A DNA stretch of 64,000 bases from Helianthus annuus. Lineage: Eukaryota; Streptophyta; Magnoliopsida; Asterales; Asteraceae. This document shows, piece by piece, positions 21,726 through 31,599 of this stretch. Within the stretch, counting starts at the first letter, position 1, and the number at the start of each line of letters is the position of its first letter. The DNA is taken from contig NC_035446.2 in assembly GCF_002127325.2 (NCBI RefSeq), positions 160,128,878 through 160,192,877 of the forward strand. The letters run 5' to 3'. The notes under the pieces were generated by a model. The model had not been told where the DNA came from and searched no databases. It was given only the letters and a program-made list of their open reading frames with translations. Made by a program: the position numbers and the translations under genes.

Positions 21726-22616
21726 TGATGAAACAATGGTTAACCGGGCAAGGTTAACTCACTGATCTCGTCAAGAAGGGTTAACCCCTTCCTCCCGAGG
21801 ATCGTTGACTGGATCACCGGTGGGTCGTTGACTGGATCAACGGTGGGTTGATCTCCTGCACAAGGAAACAAACCGTGACTCGTAACAAGGAGGATGGGGT
21901 GGGGGGTGCTCCTTGTTACCACTCTCCGGCGTAAGAATCAGTAATCTGCTTGGGAAGCAAAGTATGATAGTAGTAGTAGTGAGAGAGTTGTGAAGAGATA
22001 CCTCAAACCTGGTTTGGGGTTGGTATTTATAGCCGAGGAGTGAAGGATGAGGATGATGGACAGACTGACGACGTGCTGCACCTTTGCAGGTGTGTCAGGC
22101 TTGTCGGGTGTGGAGGTTACGCCACGTCAGTCTGTTACTCACGTAGCCCTGACAGATGACTGTCATCGGTGCTACTTGCACTGTGGTGTCAGTCCCACTT
22201 GTTGGGCGTATAGGATGCGGTGCGAGCCGCATCGCTGCCTGCGGTAACATCTGATGTTACCGCGTCCCTTGCTTGTGATCAAGAAATACGCGAGACTCGG
22301 TGCCAGCCGCATCGTCGCCTGTGGTGACTGTCGCAGCTTCCTCGTATTGATAGAAGTGTTCACTGGACGCGGTGCCAGGCCGCATCGCTGTGAATACTTC
22401 CGTTTTCATACACCAGATGTGATGCTATGCCGCATCACCCTACCGTTCTCATATTCCAGGTAAGTCCTCCTGCATCACTGGACATATTGGATTCAACCAC
22501 TGTGTCGATGCGTTCCCGCACGGACATAAGTAGGTTGTTAGCTAGTGAGGGTTTTGATAAGGGTAATGGTCACTCGCGGTCGATGCTGACGCGAGATCTG
22601 GGACCATACCTCTTCA
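21726..22616 (-). repeat. LTR of Tat element (element 5' LTR)
   Basis: 891-bp LTR next to the primer site. It contains the promoter used for the minus-strand gag-pol transcript. Confidence 0.92.
22024..22032 (-). promoter_or_regulatory. TATA box in 5' LTR (Tat element)
   Basis: The minus strand reads GCTATAAATACC, a canonical plant TATA box within the LTR next to gag. The same site is in the other LTR at 9740-9748. Confidence 0.65.
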
Positions 22617-22621
22617 CCACC
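22617..22621. repeat. Target-site duplication CCACC, right
   Basis: Exact copy of 9437-9441 flanking the other side of the Tat element. Confidence 0.9.
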
Positions 22622-24692
22622 TTAGATCTGAATATTTTGATTTGTAAACAAAGTATCAAACTAGACCAGTTTACTTATATCAAGCTTTGATCTCAATTGT
22701 ATTACACAAATAAATAAAAAGAAACATTCCCATATAACTTAATAAGGTTGTTTAATTTTCATGGCTCAACTCACATGGCCTACACATGGTGGGCTTATAT
22801 CACGATCAACCTCTACACATAGGAAATTAGGAATCATCGTATATTAACCACAAACCCTATAAAACAAACACTCACCATTCCAATAAATATATAATATTTG
22901 TTGATTAGCATAAATCAATTTTTTTAATCTAAAAGTGCTAAACAACTATAAAAGTTTCATCCGGTATATAACAAAGGGAAAAACATAGATACCACAATTT
23001 GTAAAAATAATATCTTCATACGAATGAATGAGGGACAAGTCAAAGTGGTACAAGGTTGTTGGCCACAACTAGAGGAGTAGATTGGATCACCAAAAGTGTT
23101 TCCTATTCGATTGTTTAAAGTGTTGCATTTAAACCTCATATTCACATCACTTTTAAATACAACAATAATTCATTCTATAAAAGTTGATCATTTAAAAAAA
23201 TGTACTTTATGTTTGTTTTTTTAGCATTATCACTTGTATAGTAAAATTAGCAAATGGTAAGAACTAAATAATGCTATAATATATTAAAGTTGAAAAAAAA
23301 AACAAGTGAAAGTACTACAATACTAGAAAAATGAGTTTCATTGACGAAACTTTCACCATAAGTCGTATCCGTTGGTGGTCATTCATCTTCAAGAGATTTG
23401 TCATGAAACAACTTTGCTCTTTTGGGGTTTGATGCAAAAATCGATACTTAGTAGGTCAACCAATTGCAAAATAATTTACCACATGAAACCAAAGAGTAAG
23501 TGTGATTAATTTGTCGTGTTACATGTAAGTATCCCATCAGTTATAGCCAACACAGATTCGATAGTGTCCTCTTTATGTCACACAAGATGTTGATAAATAC
23601 ATGGACATAAGATGGGCCATCTCGTGACAAAGATATGTCTGCAGATTCTTCTTGGTATATTTCTTCCACCATTGGCTTCCATAGACGAACTCGTGCAATT
23701 AAAAACCAGTTTGAAACTTGTTTTCCAGAAGAAAAGTAAACAATACAAACATTGAAAAAGGAAGGAGAAGTATGAGATTTGAAACTCTAACCTGTTGAAT
23801 GTCTCCAATGTTTGATGTAGAAAAAATCAAGACATCGACTATGGTGAAACTACGATCTAGCTAGGGCTTTTTGAAAGTGAAAAGGAAAACCGGAGAGGAT
23901 AAAGGGAGCATACGAGGGTTAAGGGAATGAGAAAAAGGAATAAATATCGCCATAGATGAAAGAGGAGTATTAGGGTTTGTGAACTGACGGTTACGAAAGA
24001 AGCAAACGGAATAAAGAGACCGTGATGTTTTCCCTCTCAAATGCATTAAAGGAGATCTGAGGAGTCGCCAGGTGGTAATAACATGCCTAAGCTAATGACA
24101 AGCTAATGTAGTTGTGTTTCAAATAAGCTTTTCTTGGGTACTGTAGGCCATACCGAGTGTCGGTTCCTATAGGTATTGTGATGATTGGAACCGATACCAA
24201 CCAAACAACATTCATATCGACATCCAGATTATTGAAATGTACCGGTATTCGTTTTAATGGTTTAGATCTATGTAAAACACAATTTTTTTGGGTTACATCA
24301 TATACCTTTTGTGTAATTTAACCATTTTATATGCACTTTTTTAGTACCGTACCTATATCGAGTACCGCTACTGTAACAAATCAAGTTGTGTTCAGAATAA
24401 TGTAATTTTTTTTTTTTTTGTAAATTATACCTATTGTCGGTACCATACATATAATAAAACAAAATGAATCAATACCGAACGAACAATATCGATACCACCA
24501 TTCGTTATTATAGCTTCAATCTATGTAACATTTTTTGTGTATTTTGTTATATATGGTTTTATAAAATTACGAAAATATTGTTGCGAGACGCTTTTCTATT
24601 CATTATAAACTTTATTTAAAACTAAAGTGCCGCACCACACGAGCACAATCCAGTCGTTGTTTATAATTATAACTTTCTGATGTCTTTTCTTA
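22622..24692. other. Intergenic, no gene recognised
   Basis: AT-rich spacer that continues the host sequence interrupted by the Tat element. Two short minus-strand frames (23578-23808, 23861-24046) show no motif I know. From about 24140 to 24500 the words GGTACC/GTACCG/CGATACC recur, hinting at a decayed repeat. Confidence 0.55.
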
Positions 24693-24701
24693 TTATTTTT
24701 T
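24693..24701. repeat. 9-bp target duplication TTATTTTTT, left
   Basis: Directly before the left inverted terminus, and repeated exactly at 28083-28091. Nine base pairs is the length expected for Mutator-type insertion. Confidence 0.85.
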
Positions 24702-24848
24702 GAGAAAAATGCAATTTGCGTCCCTGTGGTATGTCCCATAAATCAACTTGAGCCCCTAAATTAAATTTTTGGTTTTTTGAGCCCCTGACTTTATAAATTC
24801 ATAACACTTTGAGTCCTTCTGTCAAGATTCCGTCTGTTTGACCGTTTG
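24702..24848 (+). repeat. Left terminal inverted repeat (147 bp)
   Basis: Starts GAGAAAAATGCAATTTGCGT and runs to GACCGTTTG. The reverse complement is at 27936-28082 with about two mismatches. Confidence 0.92.
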
Positions 24849-24975
24849 GGCTAGGGGTAAGACCGTCCTTTTGCTCTATTTCCCTTCTAAAAACCCCAAA
24901 TTAACTATTAAAGCCCTAATTCACTCCCGCCAAAACAAGAAGACAGTTGAGTGTGCGACAGAGAAACCAAAAGCG

Positions 24976-26583
24976 ATGGACTTCACATGGCGTCTTCGTC
25001 CTCAAGGTGAATACTACGATCCTGAAGATATATATGGTAAGTTGATTGTGTCTTCTTCTCAGGGTATAGTTTGTTTTCGGTAAGTTAAATATCATCTGAT
25101 GGTTTGATCATTTGTGTTAACAGGGGATGAACCTAGAGTATTTTCTGTAAAGATTAACCATGGAGGTGAGTTTACTGATTATCCAGGAAGGGAGTATGTC
25201 AACGGTAAGGTTAGTTACATTGACTGGGTTGAGTTTGATAAGTTTAGTGTTGATGTTCTTCGTGAAATGCTGAAAGATATAGGTTACTCTGTAGATGATG
25301 TGTTCAATTTTTTTGTTAAGGATCCTAATGTCTGTTTGGATTTTGGTCTTAGACACTTTACTGATGATGATGAGTTAGATTATGTGTATGACCAACTTAG
25401 AAAAGGATGCAAGTTAGTAGATTTGTATGTTGAAATAGGAGAATCTAGAATCAAGGATTCAACTGTAATGAGCTTGGCTTTACTAGATAATGTGGGTGAA
25501 GATAATGTGGTTGAGGATGAGTCAGAAAGTAGCGAGGCAGTTTCTGAGGGTGAGTCAGAAAGTAGTGATAAAGAGAACAGTGATGAAGAAGATCCAGATT
25601 ACACATTTGGTCAGGAACCAGATAATCCAGTGTTTGATTATGAAGTAGATATGAGTCAGTTCAAGGCATGTGTTGACTTTGATCCTGATGAAGTCAATGA
25701 GACAATTAGGGATGCTAGAAATGAGAATACTGAAGAAGAACTTAGGCAGGAAGATATAACTTGTGATCATGAGGATTTTAGTGATAAAGATGATAACTGT
25801 ACACTGCTGGAGAAGGTTGCCAAGAAGGTAAGGAAGAAAAGAAAAATTACAGGTAATGTTAGTGACTCATACCTCCCATTTTCAATTGGTCAATTAATAC
25901 CAGATAAAAAACAATTGAATGACATGGTTAAGACATATGCTGTTAAGAGTAGAAGGCAGATTTACATATTAAAAAATGATAAGTTGAGGTTCAGAGTTAT
26001 TTGTCTTGGGACTAATCCTACTTTGGGTTCTACTGAGGGGCAGAATAGTAAATTTAGAGGGGTAGGGTTAAAACAAGATAAAAGGCACTTGAAGCCCACT
26101 TGTCCTTGGGCGGTTCAGATCTCCAGGAGAACTGAAAAGGAATCTTGGTGTGTGAAAACCATTACCTCACAACATCATTGCCTCCAAACAAGAGAAGTGG
26201 GCCTGTACACCATGTCTCAGATAGCTAAGGAGATCCAACCCATGATCGAGTCAAACCCTGACATGCCTTTGCCAGCCATACAGGATATGCTTGTGAAGAA
26301 CCATCAGTTGAATGTTTCAATCCAGAAAGTGTTTAGGGCAAGGGCCAGGGTGGGGAGAATGTGGAGAATGTTGTACATGCACCAAGTGAGAATGTGGAGA
26401 ATGTTGTACAAGCACCAAGTGAGAATCAAGTTGCAGGTGGAGAAAACAAAACCAGGAAGAAGTGTGGCAAGTGTGGAAGCCTGGGTCACAACAGTAGGAC
26501 TTGCAAGGGCCTGGGAGGGGAGAATGTTCAAGAATCTCAATCTGTATCACAAGGTGCACCAAGTGAGACTGAAGCTTAGTTAG
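24976..26583 (+). CDS. Core-deleted MuDR-type transposase with PB1-like domain
   Basis: Two exons, 24976-25036 and 25124-26583, joined in frame by GTAAGT..AACAG, give about 506 residues starting MDFTWRLRPQGEYYDPEDIY. Residues about 22-125 look like the PB1-like domain found at the N-terminus of some plant Mutator transposases (DEPRVFSVKINHGGEF, CKLVDLYVEIG). An acidic linker with a Lys-rich stretch (KKVRKKRKITG) follows. Then comes the MuDR DNA-binding region (PFSIGQLIPDKKQLNDMV, RVICLG, CPWAVQISRR, HHCLQTREVG, IAKEIQPMIESNPDMP). The D-D-E transposase core that should follow is missing. After QKVFRARARVG the frame continues out of phase through former zinc-knuckle sequence. It cannot transpose DNA alone; if made, it could still bind element ends. 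Confidence 0.85.
26361..26579 (+). pseudogene. Zinc-knuckle tail of the transposase, out of frame
   Basis: In another frame than the gene above, this encodes ENKTRKKCGKCGSLGHNSRTC, a C-x2-C-x4-H-x4-C knuckle typical of Mutator transposase C-termini, and ends at TAG 26577-26579. Its N-terminal side has a tandem 'NVEN-VV-APSEN' repeat (26353-26424). The internal deletion that removed the catalytic core apparently joined the two parts out of register near 26335. Confidence 0.8.
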
Positions 26584-26730
26584 GTTGATTTCAATGGTTT
26601 AAGACTTGTTTAAGACTTGTTTGACAACTTGTTTATGTATGGTTTAAGTATGGTTTAAGAATGTTGTTTAAGACTGGTTTAAGACTTGTAATGCAGATTA
26701 TGCAATTTATGTATGCAGTTGATGTTCAAC

Positions 26731-26840
26731 TGCAGTTTGTGTAGTTTATGCAGTTTGTGTATGCAGTTCTGTTTGTGTATGCAGTTTGTGTATGCAGTTT
26801 GTGTATGCAGTTTGTGTTTGCAATTCTGTTTGCAATTCTG
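26731..26840. repeat. Minisatellite, TTTGTGTATGCAG units
   Basis: At least five imperfect copies of a 13-14-nt unit (TTTGTGTATGCAG) just downstream of the transposase remnant, followed by three copies of CCAACTAAATTTCA near 26870-26895. Confidence 0.8.
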
Positions 26841-26957
26841 TTAATACAAACACTAAATTTCAACCAACTAAATTTCAACCAACTAAATTTCATTAAACGT
26901 ATCAATACAAAGACATGCAGTTAATGTTACAATACAAACATGGAAAACCCTAACAAT

Positions 26958-27242
26958 CTACTTCCAATGAGCATCATCATTTGACCATTCAGAGTCAGAA
27001 GAATGCTCTCCCGGGTACGGATCATGGTACCAATCATCCTCCGGTGGTTGAACTGCACATTCCCACCTATCCCTTTCCAACTCTTCTGAGTCGTAGTCCG
27101 CTGCTGGATCTGGAAGAGATGCTTCATACTCTGCTTTCAACACTTCTATCACAGCATCATAGTCATCAAACCACTCCTCATTCAACACATGGGGCACTAT
27201 GTCAAACTCATTGTCCGCCACTTCCTCAACCAATTCGTTATT
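26958..27242 (-). CDS. Acidic exon of unknown function
   Basis: The minus-strand frame from NNELVEEVADNEFDIV to SEWSNDDAHWK is about 94 residues and highly acidic, with no ATG. It is preceded by TGTAG on the minus strand at 27243-27247, so it may be a downstream exon whose 5' partner is unclear. It lies between the transposase remnant and the GRF gene. I do not recognise the family. Confidence 0.35.
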   Translation of the reverse strand, partial: NNELVEEVADNEFDIVPHVLNEEWFDDYDAVIEVLKAEYEASLPDPAADYDSEELERDRWECAVQPPEDDWYHDPYPGEHSSDSEWSNDDAHWK

Positions 27243-27371
27243 CTACACATCAACAGCAACATTGATAGCATTAAAGTGATACTAAACAAAACATGTTGAA
27301 TGCTCCTTCATACATTAAGCAAAACAAGACACATAACCAACATTCATTACATTAAGAGCTGTTACATTAAA

Positions 27372-27792
27372 CTAAAAGTACACATAGACAACCACAATCA
27401 TTAACCAACTAAACAATAAACACATCTTAAAAAACATCACTTCGTTAGCTTTCTTCATTGCAAAATCATCTTTCTTTTCCATGCTCCTTAACAATGCGGG
27501 TATTACCTTCTCACAAGCAGAGCATGAATTTGAAGGTGGAGATGAAGGTGTATCAGCCCACCTTATAAATCCACAATCTTTCTTCTGTAAAAACAAATCA
27601 ATCAGGAATTTGCCATATAACTTCAATCTTTCTTCTATAATTTTAACTTACACAGCATAAGAATCGTCGATTTGGGTTAGCTTCCGTCTTTGATACCTTG
27701 TACCACGTAGCTGCACCACAAGAACAAAGGAATTGAGAAGCTTCCCCACCAGCTGATTTTTTGTTGGAGCTTGAAGCTGATTGTTGAGACAT
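27372..27792 (-). CDS. GRF-type zinc-finger protein carried by the transposon
   Basis: Two minus-strand exons, 27792-27652 (47 codons) and 27584-27372 (70 codons plus stop), joined in phase 0 by GTAAGT..TACAG, give 117 residues. The sequence starts MSQQSASSSNKKSAGG. A zf-GRF pattern spans residues 23-57: CSCG, then NPNRRFLCC, then KKDCGFIRWAD, that is Cys-x-Cys, Asn-Pro-x-Arg-Arg-Phe-x-Cys, Cys-Gly-Phe and Trp-Ala-Asp. A Lys/Glu helix follows, and the C-terminal 20 residues (FFKMCLLFSWLMIVVVYVYF) form a likely membrane helix. GRF fingers bind single-stranded nucleic acid in other proteins. The gene faces the transposase remnant tail to tail and shows no damage. Confidence 0.8.
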
Positions 27793-27935
27793 CTTCACAC
27801 TGGATTAATCGATTAGGGAATTGGGGGTTAGGGGAATTGGGGGTTAGGGTTCTTATGAATCAGTTTGACAAATTTAGGGGATAAGGGATTATTTAAATAA
27901 GGTCATTAAGGGTATATTGGACATTTAACAATAGT

Positions 27936-28082
27936 CAAACGGTCAAACGGACGGAATCTTGACAGAAGGACTCAAAGTGTTATGAATTTATAAAGTCAGG
28001 GGCTCAAAAAACCAAAAATTTAATTTAGGGGCTCAAGTTGATGTATGGGACATACCACAGGGACGCAAATTGCATTTTTCTC
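27936..28082 (-). repeat. Right terminal inverted repeat (147 bp)
   Basis: Reverse complement of 24702-24848, followed at once by the 9-bp duplication at 28083-28091. Confidence 0.92.
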
Positions 28083-28091
28083 TTATTTTTT
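28083..28091. repeat. 9-bp target duplication TTATTTTTT, right
   Basis: Exact copy of 24693-24701. Confidence 0.85.
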
Positions 28092-29237
28092 TTACTAAAC
28101 TTTGTTTCAATAAAACTATTGAAGTGGGTAGATCTTTTAAAGGATTTTCTTGAAATACCACTAACATAGTAACATATGATCAATTCGTATAGCATATGAT
28201 ATACGATGTGGACCGACTCCGTAGTCTTTTTCTTTATATGTAACATATATTACCCATCATCGAGATTTTTAAATGCCGATTTCTGGGATTTTTGAACTTA
28301 CCTGAAATATTTAGATCGATCTATGTGTTACAGTTGAAAAAAAGAAGTGAGCATTAAATTTGATTAAGTACTTCAGTTATCTTTATGGATGATTACTTAA
28401 CTATGTATTAACTTTTTACAGTCAAAATTAAGAGATATCCGCACATTAAAAAAAAAACAATCATGTTGAGTAAAACATCCCCTGGTATCTATCTAAAATG
28501 TTTTATAAGACCCGATATCAAAATTTGCAATATCAAAACAATCATGTTGAGTAAAACATCCCCTGGTATCTATCTAAAATGTTTTATAAGACCCGATATC
28601 AAAATTAGCAATATAAAAAAAGTTGATGTTAAATATAAAAAGGTAATCTATATATACTTAAAAATTTAGTTATATCAACTTTTTTACAACCTTCATTATG
28701 AGGGTTAAATTTGTCATTTTTCTACAAGGACTTCTTAAAAATTAAGAGGTACAGCTAGAAAGACTTAGTATACAACAAACGATGCGTTTATTAATTATGT
28801 TTTAGGGGTACATTTGTCTTCCAACATGAATATTAAATTAATATCTTAATCCTAACCGATTATAATTAATTGAAATGGATCTCTAGCGACTATAATTAAA
28901 TGAATGTTATGACTCATCTTAAATTAACAATTATATAGCAATCAAAAAGTCACCGAAAGTTTGAAAACATTTGTACAAATACATGTATAGTAAATAACAA
29001 ATATAATACTCTACCATGTGAAGAGTCTAAGTTAATTGTTATTCTAAATAAATTTATGCATTGTTATGAAGACTCATAATTAACGAAGACAAGGAGTCCA
29101 TCAACGTAAATTTTTTACTCTTCTGCTCTCTTACCATTGTTATATATAATGTCATTGATCCATTAGCTTATTGTTGCATCATTGTGGAGTGATTAACATT
29201 CAAATTATATTGTGCATTGTGTGCCTGTTGGTCTGCA
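28092..29237. other. Intergenic with one 81-bp tandem duplication
   Basis: AT-rich spacer without supportable genes. Its only clear structure is an 81-bp unit repeated twice (28457-28537 and 28538-28618) containing CATGTTGAGTAAAACATCCC and ATAAGACCCGATATCAAAAT. Confidence 0.65.
28457..28618. repeat. 81-bp tandem duplication
   Basis: Two nearly identical consecutive copies, so the duplication is young. No coding role is visible. Confidence 0.9.
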
Positions 29238-29395
29238 ATGGCTTCGGCCAAGGAGCATGTGGAAGAGATAAGTTTTCAATCGGGGGAGAACCGAACCCGT
29301 TGACGGAAGATCTTCATCCGGTTGTGAACAGAAGACTCTGCCTGCAGAACTTTACGCAAAGGATTTGCACTTTTCGATAGAGCTAAGATTCATTT
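29238..29395 (+). pseudogene. NO VEIN-like gene, 5' fragment
   Basis: From ATG 29238 the plus strand reads MASAKEHVEEI, then after a frameshift KFSIGGEPNPLTEDLH, then after another shift LPAELYAKDLHFSIEL. As I recall, plant NO VEIN-like proteins (large nuclear proteins with an N-terminal HSP90-type ATPase fold) begin in this order, so this is probably the first-exon start of such a gene. The rest is absent. The lesions and short length make it a relic, perhaps carried here by a transposon. Confidence 0.6.
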
Positions 29396-29691
29396 CATTT
29401 ATTATTGTTTATTTTCTTTACTTTGTTATGGCATGTAGTTTAACGAATTTCAAGAGTAATTTTATTTGAACTTGTGTGTTAATGTTCGTTTGTTACCTTA
29501 AGTTTTAGGTTACAAAATTGGATGCTAATGCTTGAAAATGGTCGTATTCACCTCAAAAGTCAAAGCATAGCTTCTTTTTTAGGAAATTTAAAGGCTAATG
29601 ATCCTTATTGCAGGATTCCATTGATTTAAAAGATGCTAAGGTAAACATATCCAACTCTGAATAAATCAAAGTTTCTTACTTCTAATAATCA

Positions 29692-30002
29692 GTATTATTC
29701 CGCCACTCGAATCCAAACTGCGTTTCAAGCATATAAGGTATGTGTTTATTTTTCGAGTCTCTCTTAACTTGAAATGAAGATGTGACCCACCAAATTTAGG
29801 TACCATTTAAAATAACAATTCTTAAAGATAGTGTTGTTTGTACATGAATAATTGACAGGCAAGAAAAATGCTACGAATTTCAAGATTTCAGACACTGATC
29901 ACAGTGAATGCTCTTACAAAGCAGGCTCCTATTGCTCTTAAAAGATTAAATTTCGGGAGCAATATTCAGGCAGAAATCAGTGACATGATATATTTACACT
30001 AG
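29692..30002 (+). pseudogene. IQ67-domain (IQD) gene fragment
   Basis: An exon end at 29692-29737 encodes SATRIQTAFQAYK, then GTATGT. The next exon starts at 29859 after TTGACAG with ARKMLRISRFQTLITVNAL and runs to NFGSNIQAEIS and a TAG at 30000-30002. The IQ motif split by a phase-0 intron just before ARK is the known hallmark of IQ67-domain calmodulin-binding proteins. The second half is diverged (RFQTLITVNAL where IQDs have a Leu/Val-rich 'GLVRLQALV' pattern). No start or C-terminal part is visible. Confidence 0.6.
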
Positions 30003-30768
30003 ATATAAATGTGGGTCAACTTGAGGTATTGCTTATGTAGTTATATCTTATATGAATCCGGGTCAACCCGAGCCATTGTGACCCATATTGCATATTATCC
30101 TTTCAAACTCGAACATGCCTGTACTTGACCCAACCCACCTCAACCCCCTATTTTGTCATCTTCACCAAAGAAACGACCATAAAGGTGGTTTAATGTTTGA
30201 AGCATCAACTTCACTTTCTGATATTGTAGTCCAAATGGTGTTCTTTTCTATGTAATTTGGTCAAATTTAATAGATTAATATCAATAGAAAACACACTCAA
30301 GAAGTAGAATCTATTTTCCTTGCAGATTTTAACCACTTACTTACGAAGGGATCGTGTCAAACATGTCAAAAGTTGGCTTAAAAAACAAGTCAAATGTTGT
30401 CGAAGATCTCCTAAAGTGCAGTTGATGCATAAGAACTCCTAAATCAATTTTTTAGAGAATTGTTATTATTATTAAAAGGTCAAGCAAGATAACCGAAGAT
30501 CCCAAATTGAACAATGTATGGCACATCCTATTATTATTAAATCACTTCTTACATTTTTAAATCGAAACTAGAGTTAGGAATTGAAGGGGTGATTAAGATT
30601 CAAAAATCAATGGACTGTCATTTTTTGTTACTGAATTGGTTTCTTAAAAACCATCAGAACATAATCATTTTTAATACTTGTGGTTTAAACAATTTAAGTT
30701 GGGACTTTTAGGTTTTTTATAATTTTTGGTGCCAATTTTGTCTGGTTGGTGGTTTAAAGGTTTTTTTT
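30003..30768. other. Intergenic, no gene recognised
   Basis: AT-rich spacer with scattered GGGTCAACCCG-type words near 30010-30140, ending in a T tract where the next retroelement inserted. Confidence 0.55.
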
Positions 30769-31419
30769 TGTAAGAACAGTTCCTGCCGGGTAACTGTCAC
30801 TTATCAGTTCTGGTCAACCAAAGCAGAAGTCCAAGTTAAAGTCAACCATAATGAAGAATTCAAGGCCACATGAAGACCATGCATTGATCAAGGGGGAGTT
30901 GTTAATGCACTTTAGGTGAAAAGTGCATGCCTTTCAATTGTTAGGGTCCTTATTGTACATGTCTTGAAAGTTAGTCCAAGGTTTATCCTTGGACAACTTG
31001 TCCAAGTTTTAGGAGAACTTTTGTCTGAGTTTTATGTTTAGGGCAAAAGTCAGAGTTTTTGGTGTAGAATTGGTTTGTCCGAGGTTTAGTCCCTGGCCTA
31101 TATATATGTGTGTATTGTGTAGATTAGGAAAACTCTTGTAGCTTGGTGCACCTCTCCCACTTGTTCATCCTCCTGGTGTGAATTCTAGAGAGAGAGAGAG
31201 ACTATGTGTTAGTGAGAGAAAGCTAGGGTTTAGATCTTTGTGATCTAAACCAGCTTGTAGATGATGTATACTCCTTTGGTTTGTGTAATCTGTGATGACT
31301 GATTCATCAATAAAGAGATTCATCATATACATATTTCTATCTTGTTCTTCATATTTTGTTCTTCATGTCTTGAATCAAGTGCAATGTTTGATGTTCGTCA
31401 TCGATCCGGTGCTTTCACA
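30769..31419 (+). repeat. 5' LTR of Copia-type element
   Basis: 651 bp from TGTAAGAACAG to TTTCACA. A TATATATAT promoter box lies at 31099-31107. Inside, CAAGGGGGAGT|TGTTAATGCAC near 30889-30910 looks like a second polypurine tract and LTR start. Confidence 0.88.
31099..31107 (+). promoter_or_regulatory. TATA box in 5' LTR (30769 element)
   Basis: TATATATAT in the sequence GGCCTATATATATGTG, with the LTR's GA-rich leader downstream. Confidence 0.55.
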
Positions 31420-31420
31420 A

Positions 31421-31432
31421 TGGTATCAGAGC
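31421..31432 (+). other. Primer binding site, initiator tRNA-Met type
   Basis: TGGTATCAGAGC, complementary to the 3' end of plant initiator tRNA-Met, one base after the 5' LTR. Confidence 0.9.
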
Positions 31433-31599
31433 ATGGTTACCGATTCAGAATGGTCTAACCGCCTTCTGAATCACCATTGCTCTTGATTTGATGTTTGTTT
31501 CCGCCAAACATCTTGAAGACTTGAAGATTTTGCAGAAAAGTTGAAGAAAATGAAGCTGTTCGTGGTTGTTTTGTTCTCCAAGTTGTTGCAGATATGAGG

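Larger units (their letters stand above)
9442..22616 (-). mobile_element. Ty3/Gypsy Tat-type LTR retrotransposon
   Basis: A 13.2-kb element, minus strand, with 891-bp LTRs, a perfect CCACC target duplication, a TGGCGCC-class primer site and a polypurine tract. Gene order on the minus strand is gag, protease, reverse transcriptase, RNase H, second archaeal-type RNase H, integrase. The double RNase H is the mark of the Tat lineage. Downstream of integrase lies an opposite-strand, intron-containing gene (12101-15457), comparable to the extra antisense genes known from some Tat elements such as Grande. About a dozen LTR differences in 891 bp by eye suggest recent insertion, yet gag-pol carries several frameshifts and stops, so this copy is not autonomous. 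Confidence 0.92.
24702..28082. mobile_element. Mutator-like transposon with two convergent genes
   Basis: A 3381-bp element with 147-bp near-perfect terminal inverted repeats and a perfect 9-bp target duplication. On the plus strand it carries a transposase gene whose N-terminal and DNA-binding parts survive but whose catalytic core is gone. On the minus strand it carries a two-exon GRF zinc-finger gene and an acidic reading frame. Convergent genes recall maize MuDR (mudrA/mudrB), but the minus-strand gene here is not recognisably mudrB. The near-perfect ends suggest a fairly recent insertion, presumably driven by an intact relative. Confidence 0.9.

Noticed and set aside
24838..25083. Single 81-residue frame starting before the transposase exon 1
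   Set aside because: It starts inside the terminal inverted repeat and reads through the intron; the ATG at 24976 with the GTAAGT donor at 25037 fits far better.
29171..29380. 69-residue frame that looks like a small secreted Cys-rich peptide
   Set aside because: It has no ATG, and the same DNA in other frames matches the start of NO VEIN-like proteins, so the hydrophobic start is chance.
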